Below are positions 1 to 5,778 of a DNA stretch of 7,856 nucleotides, piece after piece (within the stretch, counting starts at the first letter, position 1; each line of letters starts with the position of its first letter). The notes beneath the pieces were generated by a model. It was given only the letters and a program-made list of their open reading frames with translations. It had not been told where the DNA came from and did no database searches. The position numbers and the translations under genes were made by a program. The DNA lies in assembly GCA_031271875.1 (NCBI GenBank), contig JAISVD010000053.1:1-7856 (forward strand), read 5' to 3'. This stretch comes from Spirochaetaceae bacterium (lineage in GTDB: Bacteria > Spirochaetota > Spirochaetia > Treponematales > Treponemataceae).

Positions 1-222
1 ATATCCCGCCGACGGAAGCAGCCTGCCGCCGCCCAGAAGAAGAAACGTCGATTTTCCCGATCCGTTGGGGCCGATAAGGCTGACAAACCCCTGCGGCAGG
101 CCCGCGGAAAAGTAATCGAAAACCGGTATATTTTCCGTCTCCTCCGGAACTGGTGCAGCCTCAACCGGGGGATAGGAATAGGAAACGGAATGGAATTGCA
201 GAAACGGTGTGTCTGTACTCAT
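1..222 (-). CDS. ABC transporter ATP-binding protein, N-terminal part
   Basis: This is the first 74 codons of an ATPase subunit that would power an ABC transporter at the inner face of the membrane; the rest lies beyond the left edge. I see an aromatic A-loop-like stretch (FHSVSYSYP, about residues 10-18) and a perfect Walker A motif GPNGSGKST at residues 51-59, followed by FLLLGGGRLLPSAG, as is usual in the family. The Q-loop, signature motif and Walker B are not in the window, so substrate and transport direction cannot be inferred. The stretch between A-loop and Walker A is somewhat long and acidic. I chose the ATG at 222 because it opens the frame just before the A-loop; no strong Shine-Dalgarno sequence precedes it. 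It lies 126 bp downstream of the DUF1015 gene on the same strand and may be co-transcribed with it. Confidence 0.85.
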   Translation of the reverse strand, partial: MSTDTPFLQFHSVSYSYPPVEAAPVPEETENIPVFDYFSAGLPQGFVSLIGPNGSGKSTFLLLGGGRLLPSAGY

Positions 223-298
223 AATTCAAGGATACAGGAAAAAAGGGAAAAAAGCTACGGTCAGGCGGTGAGCTTGCATTTATACCAGACAGGGACAG

Positions 299-319
299 AG
301 CTCAGCACTTTGCTGAGCT
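299..319. repeat. 9-bp perfect hairpin between DUF1015 and ABC genes
   Basis: AGCTCAGCA and TGCTGAGCT form a perfect 9-bp stem around a 3-base loop, just past the DUF1015 stop. Read on the minus strand, an outer GGGAC/GTCCC pairing could extend it. No U-tract follows directly, so it is not a classical intrinsic terminator; a T-rich stretch comes about 50 bases later on that strand, before the ABC gene. It could attenuate read-through or protect the upstream mRNA end. Confidence 0.45.
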
Positions 320-348
320 TATGACCTTGCAGTCCCCTCAGAGCGTCA

Positions 349-1707
349 TTACGGGAAAAGTCTGCGGCACTCCAGGTAAAACCGTTTTTCCGGGGCTTCT
401 CCCATGGAAAAACTTTTCCGCGGCAGCGGCCCTCCTGCGGCGATGGTATCGAAAAAACTTTTTTTTTCCACAGGAGGCAGCAGGACGCCTGCGGTATATG
501 GTTCCCGGCTGAGCCGGAATACTTCGTCCGCTCCGTGGATGTAATCGATTTTTGCTTCGGGATGCAGCGCCAGATAGGCATCAAGTTCGCCCTGAAGCAG
601 GCTCACCGCAAGACGGTCCGCAGCTGTTTCAAGAACAGCGTATTCAGATATCCCCTGAGAGGTCCCTGCAAAGCCGAAACGGGTGACACCGGTATGGGCC
701 GCACTGTCAGAGCAGGACGGCGAATCCTTAAATGCAACGAGCCGCTCCAGCTCCTCAGGGGAGGTAACGCCCTGAATGCTGCCGCCGAGACGCTCCCGCA
801 GAAACAGGGCGAGCTCACCGCTGCCTGTACCAAACAGAGCCCTGTGTATGGGTTCAAAGGTCAGTCCCTCATCGTAGAGGTTGACGATTTCCACAAGGGC
901 GTATCGGGCGGGATGCTCTGTCCCTGCCGTTTCCGGGTGGGAATCCTTATATTCGTCCCAGACAGCCTTTGCGGTGGCGAGGGAGTGGTTCCCGTCCCCC
1001 ACGGCAAAGAGGAAACAGGATCCGTCAGGGGCGGTATGCTGCTGCGCCAGGGAGTTGAGCGCCCCGGCAGCATAGGCCATATCCTCGGGAGAGGCAACGG
1101 TCCAGCCGGATATCTCTCCGGAACCGAACATGAGCTTCGATGAATATGCGGGAATCCGCTCCCTGACCCGGCTGCCAAGCCCTTCGATAAGTGTCTTTTG
1201 CGGGTCATCGGCAAGGAGCATGATATGAGGGGATTCCAGAGGAGCGCCCCGGCGTATCTCCATTCTGGGGGGGATTCGGTCGGTTATCGTTGCCTCGGTT
1301 GCCCTGATGAGAGCCTTTGATCCGGGTCTCCAGTCATACGCCTCAAGATCGATAGCCGTAACCAGCCCTCTGCGGAGCCTGCCGAACCCGGTTTTCCGTT
1401 CGATATACATCATACCGGTAATGGGGGAGGCAAATATCCCCTCGGAGAGGTATTTCTCCATATTGAGCCGGATATTTTTCAGCCGCTCCGGGCGGTCACT
1501 ATCTTCGAGATAGACCTCGGGAAGTATTATATTCAGCAGAGACGGGCTGCCTGCGGTAAAATGCATCACCTGTTTCCAGTAATCCCGGTCCTGGGTATAC
1601 TGGTCGCAGGCGATTACAGCCCATTTTTCGATATCTACAGAGGAGGAAGGAAGCAGCAGCTCGGGGATTTTTATTCCATATGCGGAAAAAGTTTGGGTAG
1701 TATTCAT
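349..1707 (-). CDS. DUF1015 family protein
   Basis: This 452-residue protein is recognisable as a full-length member of the DUF1015 family (about 400-450 residues): the N-terminus has LLPSSSVDIEKWAVIACDQY, the middle has the family hallmark GDGNHSLATAK with D238, G239, N240 and H241, and soon after comes NLYDEGLTFEPIHRALF. The biochemical role is not established. From memory, members in Firmicutes are often next to serine-biosynthesis genes, but no such neighbours are visible here. No signal peptide or membrane helix is evident, so it is probably cytoplasmic. The ATG at 1707 is the family-like start. There is no Shine-Dalgarno sequence upstream; instead a TTGACC/TATAGT promoter ends six bases before the ATG, implying a leaderless message. 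It is divergent from the radical SAM gene, and the partial ABC ATPase gene follows downstream on the same strand. Confidence 0.88.
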   Translation of the reverse strand: MNTTQTFSAYGIKIPELLLPSSSVDIEKWAVIACDQYTQDRDYWKQVMHFTAGSPSLLNIILPEVYLEDSDRPERLKNIRLNMEKYLSEGIFASPITGMMYIERKTGFGRLRRGLVTAIDLEAYDWRPGSKALIRATEATITDRIPPRMEIRRGAPLESPHIMLLADDPQKTLIEGLGSRVRERIPAYSSKLMFGSGEISGWTVASPEDMAYAAGALNSLAQQHTAPDGSCFLFAVGDGNHSLATAKAVWDEYKDSHPETAGTEHPARYALVEIVNLYDEGLTFEPIHRALFGTGSGELALFLRERLGGSIQGVTSPEELERLVAFKDSPSCSDSAAHTGVTRFGFAGTSQGISEYAVLETAADRLAVSLLQGELDAYLALHPEAKIDYIHGADEVFRLSREPYTAGVLLPPVEKKSFFDTIAAGGPLPRKSFSMGEAPEKRFYLECRRLFP

Positions 1708-1713
1708 ATCACT

Positions 1714-1742
1714 ACTATAATTAGCGCCGCCCCTCTGGTCAA
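1714..1742 (-). promoter_or_regulatory. Sigma70-type promoter of DUF1015 gene, predicts leaderless mRNA
   Basis: On the minus strand TTGACC (1742-1737) and TATAGT (1719-1714) are separated by exactly 17 bases. Only six bases lie between the -10 box and the ATG at 1707, so a start seven bases after the -10 would fall on the A of the ATG. Confidence 0.65.
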
Positions 1743-1781
1743 TGTACCACGCATATATTGCCTGAGTATGTACTATTCCGC

Positions 1782-1810
1782 TTGATTTTGCTTTCCGTTT
1801 CTTTTAGTAT
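1782..1810 (+). promoter_or_regulatory. Sigma70-type promoter of radical SAM gene, very short leader
   Basis: TTGATT (1782-1787) and TAGTAT (1805-1810) are separated by 17 bases. A normal start site would be near 1817, three bases before the ATG at 1820. This fits the absence of a Shine-Dalgarno sequence at this gene. It is the divergent partner of the promoter at 1714-1742. Confidence 0.5.
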
Positions 1811-1819
1811 CGATGCAGA

Positions 1820-3541
1820 ATGAAAAAAATCCTCCTTTGCAGTATAAACGCGCGGTATTCACAGACAAATCTCGCTATCAGGTACCTCGCGTCATATATC
1901 ACAAAAAACGTTCCCGCCGCTGCGGTGTGCATCCGGGAATGGACGATCCAGCAGCAGCTTCTGGATATTATCCGGGATATCGCAGAGGAGGAACCGGAAC
2001 TTGTCCTTTTTTCGGTGTATATCTGGAACAGGGAACTCTCCTTCAAGGCTATGGGGGAGCTGAAAAAATTGTTTTCCGATATGCCTGTAGGCGCCGGAGG
2101 CCCCGAAGTTTCCTGGCAGGCGGAAAGGATTTTCCGTGAGACCCCTGTACCGGATTTTATCATCCAGGGTGAAGGGGAAAAAACAGCGGCGGAACTTGCA
2201 GCGGCAATCACCGGAGGAAAAAAACGCTCCCTCTCACTTCCGGCAATTCCCGGAATATGGTATCGCAGCGCAGACAAACCTGAGACGGCGCTGTTTTCCG
2301 GGGAACGGGAACTCATAGGGAATCTGGATTCCATCCCTTTTCCGTATGCTCTTGCGGGAAACCTGCCGGAGGACGCGGCAAACCGGATACTCTATTACGA
2401 ATCCGCCCGGGGATGTCCCTTCAGGTGCGCCTACTGCCTCTCATCGCTGGACAAATCGGTCCGGTATTTTTCCCTTGAACGGGTTATTGGGGACATCGAT
2501 TTTTTTCTTGAAAAAAGGCTGCCGCTGATCAAATTTGTGGACAGGACATTCAACCTTGATACGGAACGGTACTGCGCAATCTGGGAACACATCATCAGGA
2601 ACCACAACGGCGTCACTACCTTCCATTTTGAAATCGCCGCGGAGTATCTTTCGGACGCGGCTTTTGCGCTGCTTGAGCGCGCTCCTGAAGGGGCGATCCA
2701 GTTTGAGATCGGCATACAAAGCGTCAACGGGGAAACCCTGCGCCGAGTCCGCCGGAGCGCGGATACGGAAAAAGCGGCGGACAAGATACGCAGGATTCCG
2801 CCGCAGATACATACGCATCTTGACCTTATCGCGGGGCTGCCCGGGGAGACCCTCGCGGATATACGGCGCTCCTTCGATTATACCATTGCCCTCCGTCCGC
2901 AGATGCTTCAGCTTGGGTTCCTCAAAATCCTTTCAGGTACGGAGATGGAAGAGATCGCGGAAAAAGAGGCCATTGTTTTCACGGAAAGTCCGCCCTATCA
3001 GGTGTTACAGACCCGGCAGCTTCCCTGGAGGGATATACAGACGCTCAGGGATATCGAGCACCTCCTTGACATCTATTATAACTCGGGCAGATTTCCCTCG
3101 GTATGCATCCTGATCGCGGAAACGCCTGCGGAACTGCCGCCTCACACCGGATCGGCCTTTGATTTTTTCCGCTTACTCGCGGAAAAGCTCTCCGGTGAGG
3201 GGATCCTCTATCTTCCCAGAAAACAGACGGGATATTTCAGCTCTCTCGCGGAACTGTTCGCGGGAAAGCATCACCTCATGGAACGGCTGAGGTTTGACTA
3301 TCTGTCGGCGGAGAAACCCGGAGCTTTTCCCGGCTGGTTTGAAAGACGATACCACAAGACTGCCCACGAACAGGCCCTGCGGGTTCATACAAACATACAG
3401 AGCAGCCGGGAACGGTATGCCAGGTCCGAATATGAAGTCTTTGCGATACATCCCCTTACCGGAGAGGAGCGGGAAACGGAAATACTGTTTCTCTATGAAA
3501 GCGTAAAAACACGGTTCGTCATCCTGAACAGTACGGGCTGA
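1820..3541 (+). CDS. B12-binding domain radical SAM protein with DUF4080-type C-terminus
   Basis: This 573-residue protein has the layout of cobalamin-dependent radical SAM enzymes. Residues 1 to about 140 resemble a B12-binding Rossmann domain (MKKILLCSINARYSQTNLAI, then FSVYIWNRE, then GGPEV and IIQGEGE). The radical SAM core follows, with the 4Fe-4S ligand motif CPFRCAYC (C199, C203, C206) after YYESARG, and later GLPGET at 339-344. The last roughly 170 residues match the DUF4080 extension usual in this family. Such enzymes cleave S-adenosylmethionine to start radical chemistry, often methylation; the substrate here is unknown. I see no DxHxxG cobalamin-ligand motif, so cobalamin would be bound base-off or not at all. 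The start at 1820 is the first ATG fitting the family N-terminus. The gene is transcribed toward the putative origin, unlike its neighbours. Confidence 0.9.
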   Translation: MKKILLCSINARYSQTNLAIRYLASYITKNVPAAAVCIREWTIQQQLLDIIRDIAEEEPELVLFSVYIWNRELSFKAMGELKKLFSDMPVGAGGPEVSWQAERIFRETPVPDFIIQGEGEKTAAELAAAITGGKKRSLSLPAIPGIWYRSADKPETALFSGERELIGNLDSIPFPYALAGNLPEDAANRILYYESARGCPFRCAYCLSSLDKSVRYFSLERVIGDIDFFLEKRLPLIKFVDRTFNLDTERYCAIWEHIIRNHNGVTTFHFEIAAEYLSDAAFALLERAPEGAIQFEIGIQSVNGETLRRVRRSADTEKAADKIRRIPPQIHTHLDLIAGLPGETLADIRRSFDYTIALRPQMLQLGFLKILSGTEMEEIAEKEAIVFTESPPYQVLQTRQLPWRDIQTLRDIEHLLDIYYNSGRFPSVCILIAETPAELPPHTGSAFDFFRLLAEKLSGEGILYLPRKQTGYFSSLAELFAGKHHLMERLRFDYLSAEKPGAFPGWFERRYHKTAHEQALRVHTNIQSSRERYARSEYEVFAIHPLTGEERETEILFLYESVKTRFVILNSTG

Positions 3542-3574
3542 GCATTAAATATGCACGCGCATATTTAAAATGCT
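3541..3574. terminator. Hairpin between convergent genes, possible bidirectional terminator
   Basis: TTAAATATGC (3545-3554) and GCATATTTAA (3559-3568) form a perfect 10-bp stem with loop ACGC, and AGCA/TGCT (3541-3544, 3571-3574) extend it past a two-base bulge. It begins at the last base of the radical SAM stop codon and lies between two converging genes. No U-tract flanks it on either strand, so the terminator call rests on position and stem; a T-run (3603-3609) comes about 30 bases later on the plus strand. Confidence 0.5.
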
Positions 3575-3632
3575 GTCAGCGACACGAAAACCTGATTTGA
3601 TATTTTTTTATCGATTAGCCGAACAGGCCGGA

Positions 3633-4331
3633 TCAATATGTATCTCCAAGGGCATAAGAAACTGTTCGGAGGGCATGAATTTCCGCTGTATCAAAAACCG
3701 GAATCGTCACATCCTCCGGGGATATCAGAAGACCTATCTCGGTACACCCGAGGATGACGCCCTGAATACCTGTATCTATCAGGGACGCGATAATCCTTCT
3801 GAATTCCTCCCGGGAGGAATCCTTGATTACCCCTCCGCAGAGTTCATCATATATAATGGTATTTACCATATCCTGATCCGCCTCGGAGGGAACGGAGACC
3901 GTAAGCCCCCTGTCAACAAGCCGGGATGTATAAAAATCTTCGCTCATGGTGTATTTTGTCCCCAGCAATCCGACGGAATGGATATTTCGTTCAATAACAG
4001 CATCCGCCGTCATATCCGCAATGTGAAGAAAGGGAATAGGTATATCCCTGGTTATTATATCCGCAACCTTATGCATGGTATTTGTACATACAATGAAAAA
4101 ATCAGCCCCCGCAGCCTCAAGCGACTTTGCCGCCATGTTCAATGCATATCCGCCGGCCTCCCATTCACCGCTGCGCTGCTGTTTTTCGATCTCCGCAAAG
4201 TCAACGCTGTACAAAATACACTTTGCCGAAGAGAAACCTCCCAGTCTTCTGCGGACTTCCTCATTCAGTATCCTGTAATAACTTGCGGTTGACTCCCAGC
4301 TCATCCCTCCGATAAGGCCTATTGTTTTCAT
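3633..4331 (-). CDS. Aspartate/glutamate racemase family protein
   Basis: This 232-residue cytoplasmic protein belongs to the PLP-independent Asp/Glu racemase family, which interconverts L- and D-amino acids with two cysteines acting as acid and base. It begins KTIGLIGGMSWEST, the usual family start. Both catalytic cysteines are present: C82 in VCTNTMHK and C196 in LGCTEIGLL, followed by IPVFDTAEIHA. Length is typical for aspartate racemase/RacX-like members; the amino acid substrate cannot be read from sequence. Two adjacent ATGs are possible (4334 and 4331). I chose 4331 because it lies six bases from a strong GGAGG, against three for 4334, and it gives the family N-terminus. The start overlaps the stop of the upstream Fic-tail gene (TGATG), so translation is probably coupled and both are transcribed from the promoter at 4693-4721. 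Confidence 0.88.
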   Translation of the reverse strand: MKTIGLIGGMSWESTASYYRILNEEVRRRLGGFSSAKCILYSVDFAEIEKQQRSGEWEAGGYALNMAAKSLEAAGADFFIVCTNTMHKVADIITRDIPIPFLHIADMTADAVIERNIHSVGLLGTKYTMSEDFYTSRLVDRGLTVSVPSEADQDMVNTIIYDELCGGVIKDSSREEFRRIIASLIDTGIQGVILGCTEIGLLISPEDVTIPVFDTAEIHALRTVSYALGDTY

Positions 4332-4669
4332 CATGATCCTCCGTGCGCTATTTCTCCTGTCTTTTCATACCATGCGCCCTTGGTAGTGCCGTATTTGGTC
4401 AGATAACCGCCGTCAACCAACGATTTGATGGTTTTGGCTGCGGTGTTGATATTTAACCCCAAGGACTTTGCGATTTCTGGAACGCTCCATTCCAGTTTGT
4501 CATCAAACAAGGCAAGCACAGCCCGCGCAGTTTTCCCCAGCTTGGTATCATCGCTTGTCATTGCTGTAATTTTATTTTCCAAATACTTCTTTTGTTTTTG
4601 AAGCGTTGTTAAAAAGAACGATAACCATGGTTCGTAATCAACATTCTCAGTCCATATATTTTTCTGCAT
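4331..4669 (-). CDS. Free-standing Fic C-terminal tail with winged helix, probable gene remnant
   Basis: These 112 residues look like only the end of a Fic-family protein. Residues 2-32 (QKNIWTENVDYEPWLSFFLT and on to LENKI) match the helix after the Fic core in proteins of the 'WxPWLxFFLxxLQKQK' kind. Residues 45-101 form a winged helix-turn-helix (VPEIAKSLGLNINTAAKTIK at 63-82, then SLVDGGYLTKYG and KGAWYEK as the wing). No HPFxxGNGR catalytic motif exists here or in the frame upstream, which stops about 14 codons before the ATG with no recognisable Fic sequence. It cannot AMPylate. It is either a decayed gene or a surviving DNA-binding domain used as a regulator, for instance of the racemase that overlaps its stop. 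It keeps a good promoter and an undamaged frame, which argues against plain decay. It has no clear Shine-Dalgarno sequence. Confidence 0.65.
   Translation of the reverse strand: MQKNIWTENVDYEPWLSFFLTTLQKQKKYLENKITAMTSDDTKLGKTARAVLALFDDKLEWSVPEIAKSLGLNINTAAKTIKSLVDGGYLTKYGTTKGAWYEKTGEIAHGGS
4338..4342 (-). promoter_or_regulatory. Strong ribosome binding site deciding the racemase start
   Basis: GGAGG on the minus strand is six bases from the ATG at 4331 and only three from the ATG at 4334, favouring the former. It sits inside the last codons of the upstream Fic-tail ORF. Confidence 0.75.
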
Positions 4670-4692
4670 CCGGCAAGAATTCCAACGGGAAA

Positions 4693-4721
4693 AGTATAAG
4701 GGGTACTGTATTCAGAATCAA
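4693..4721 (-). promoter_or_regulatory. Promoter of Fic-tail/racemase unit
   Basis: On the minus strand TTGATT (4721-4716) and TATACT (4698-4693) are separated by exactly 17 bases. Transcription would start near 4686, giving a leader of about 17 bases before the ATG at 4669. The promoter abuts the first DnaA-box-like sequences, so DnaA binding could affect it. Confidence 0.6.
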
Positions 4722-4724
4722 GTG

Positions 4725-4733
4725 TTTTTCACA
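4725..4733 (+). promoter_or_regulatory. Weak DnaA-box-like site
   Basis: TTTTTCACA differs from TTATNCACA at one position. The same 9-mer occurs in inverse orientation at 4822-4830 (TGTGAAAAA), so two weak sites point toward the perfect pair at 4755-4774 from either side. Confidence 0.35.
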
Positions 4734-4754
4734 GAAAGTATAAAAACATACTAT

Positions 4755-4774
4755 TTATACACAGGTTATCCACA
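4755..4774 (+). promoter_or_regulatory. Tandem pair of perfect DnaA boxes
   Basis: TTATACACA (4755-4763) and TTATCCACA (4766-4774) are in the same orientation, separated by GG, so they repeat at 11 bases, about one helical turn. Both match the TTATNCACA consensus. Confidence 0.75.
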
Positions 4775-4781
4775 AATATGT

Positions 4782-4811
4782 TTTCCGAATCAAATTCTCT
4801 GTTTCCGAATC
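4782..4811 (+). repeat. Direct repeat TTTCCGAATC, period 20
   Basis: TTTCCGAATC occurs at 4782-4791 and 4802-4811, exactly 20 bases apart and directly after the DnaA-box pair. Function unknown; two phased copies could be a protein-binding element of the origin. Confidence 0.5.
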
Positions 4812-4868
4812 CTTAACCCCATGTGAAAAACCAAAAACATATTGAATATATTTTGTTGCATTACAATG

Positions 4869-4902
4869 AATTGCATCATTCCAAAGGAATCATTATGCAA
4901 TT
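4869..4902. repeat. Imperfect hairpin
   Basis: AATTGCAT (4869-4876) pairs with ATGCAATT (4895-4902), and ATTCC (4878-4882) pairs with GGAAT (4886-4890) around a three-base loop, with a small asymmetric internal loop between the two stems. Its left arm overlaps the long-distance inverted repeat. Confidence 0.4.
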
Positions 4903-4961
4903 ACATTTCTTATGTTGCTTCAAAACCAAAACAAAGTCATAAAAGCTTTTTTTCTCCCAAA

Positions 4962-4981
4962 TTATCCACAGGTTTTACACC
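4962..4981 (+). promoter_or_regulatory. DnaA box with adjacent degenerate box
   Basis: A perfect TTATCCACA (4962-4970) is followed after GG by TTTTACACC (4973-4981), a degenerate box. This is the same orientation and 11-base spacing as the pair at 4755-4774. Confidence 0.65.
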
Positions 4982-4988
4982 ATCGGTT

Positions 4989-5019
4989 CCGACAAACCAG
5001 AGAACTTCTGGTTTGTCGG
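4989..5019. repeat. 13-bp perfect hairpin inside the putative origin
   Basis: CCGACAAACCAGA (4989-5001) and TCTGGTTTGTCGG (5007-5019) form a perfect 13-bp stem with a five-base loop. It is the most GC-rich element of the AT-rich region, begins eight bases after the second DnaA-box pair and is not followed by a U-tract. It may be a binding site, a structured element of the origin or a terminator isolating it. Confidence 0.6.
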
Positions 5020-5189
5020 GATGGCAGAATAACTATTCAAAAAGACAATTACAAAAAAAGCTTATGTCAAAATATAACCCGAGTTTTGAGATCGAATCCC
5101 GATATAATTACATAAATCAAAATACGGAAAAAACAGTCCTTCCTCAGCCGCTCCAGGTATACTCCAAAAAAGTACCGTATGGATATCCA

Positions 5190-5205
5190 TGTTTCACGTG
5201 AAACA
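5190..5205. promoter_or_regulatory. parS: parS site 1
   Basis: TGTTTCACGTGAAACA is a perfect 16-bp palindrome matching the chromosomal parS consensus TGTTNCACGTGAAACA bound by ParB for chromosome segregation. A separate 12-bp palindrome, ATGGATATCCAT (5179-5190), abuts and overlaps it by one base. Confidence 0.93.
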
Positions 5206-5420
5206 ATGCACTGATTTCAACATATCTTTTTGTATATACATATCCGGCATATTTTTTACTATGTTGAACTTTTTTCAAAACTCTGTTAATTCTGAAAAAA
5301 ACTTCTGTTATGTATTATTAAGGCATGAGAAACAGGAAGCTGTTTATTATCTGTTAAATCATCTTCAAGCTGCTTTTTATTATTCAGAAAAAGCATTTTT
5401 ACTATATAACAACCATCTGA

Positions 5421-5436
5421 TGTTTCACGTGAAACA
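5421..5436. promoter_or_regulatory. parS: parS site 2
   Basis: An identical copy of TGTTTCACGTGAAACA, 231 bases after site 1. ParB clamps would load here and spread along the flanking DNA. Confidence 0.93.
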
Positions 5437-5589
5437 CCTATTTGACAATAGGTATTAGATATAAACAGAATTGATATATCCTGATTTTCTTTTGTCATAG
5501 ACAATATAAATTAAAAACAGTTTAGTGAAAGTAATATGAAAAACGAGAACTGTATTATATATCCCGATAATAATGAAACAGAATGGATA

Positions 5590-5605
5590 TGTTTCACGTG
5601 AAACA
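5590..5605. promoter_or_regulatory. parS: parS site 3
   Basis: A third identical 16-mer, 169 bases after site 2. Here the dyad symmetry extends three bases further on each side, to a 22-bp perfect palindrome (5587-5608). The preceding ATGGATA resembles the sequence before site 1. Confidence 0.93.
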
Positions 5606-5688
5606 TATTATATAAATAATGTATACAATATAATCTTGGTTATACTATAATCATATGAAAGTGTTTGTATGTACTTTTTTATCTCATT

Positions 5689-5709
5689 GTAATACATATA
5701 GTAATACAT
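5689..5709 (+). repeat. Direct repeat GTAATACAT near the right edge of the origin region
   Basis: GTAATACAT occurs at 5689-5697 and 5701-5709, 12 bases apart. An inverted pair, ATTGTAAT (5686-5693) and ATTACAAT (5736-5743), overlaps the first copy. These could be iterons or part of the unwinding element; the function is unproven. Confidence 0.4.
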
Positions 5710-5778
5710 TCATTTTTGATGAAATAATGCAATTCATTACAATATATACAGAAGCACTGAAAAACAGGTCTATCCTGA

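Larger units (their letters stand above)
4943..5063. repeat. 11-bp inverted repeat enclosing DnaA boxes and a hairpin
   Basis: AAGCTTTTTTT (4943-4953) and AAAAAAAGCTT (5053-5063) are exact inverted copies. Between them sit the second DnaA-box pair (4962-4981) and the hairpin at 4989-5019. The arms are low-complexity, which weakens the case for function, but the nesting is orderly. Confidence 0.45.
4865..5738. repeat. Long-distance inverted repeat flanking the parS region
   Basis: AATGAATTGCATCATT (4865-4880) recurs in inverse orientation as AATAATGCAATTCATT (5723-5738): 15 of 16 positions match, 12 in a row. The arms bracket one DnaA box, the hairpin and all three parS sites. Related TGCAATT words also occur at 4895-4902. 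The role is unknown. Confidence 0.45.

Noticed and set aside
535..1143. 202-codon plus-strand ORF
   Set aside because: It is the antisense shadow of the well-supported DUF1015 gene.
3570..4292. 240-codon plus-strand ORF
   Set aside because: It is antisense to the racemase gene, whose two catalytic cysteine motifs establish the real frame.
5079..5103. GATCGAATCCCG, resembling a tRNA T-arm or attachment-site remnant
   Set aside because: No other tRNA arms can be folded around it and no integrase is nearby; too short to support.
4842..5201. 119-codon plus-strand ORF in the AT-rich region
   Set aside because: It runs through a DnaA-box pair, the 13-bp hairpin and into parS site 1, has no ribosome binding site, and its composition is not protein-like.
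5442..5447. TTGACA resembling a -35 box, right after parS site 2
   Set aside because: No -10 box at acceptable spacing and no gene downstream.
5189..5458. 89-codon ORF starting MFHVKQ
   Set aside because: The MFHVK words are simply the translation of parS palindromes; the rest is AT-rich noise without a ribosome binding site. The opposite-strand ORF at 5286-5504 is rejected for the same reason.
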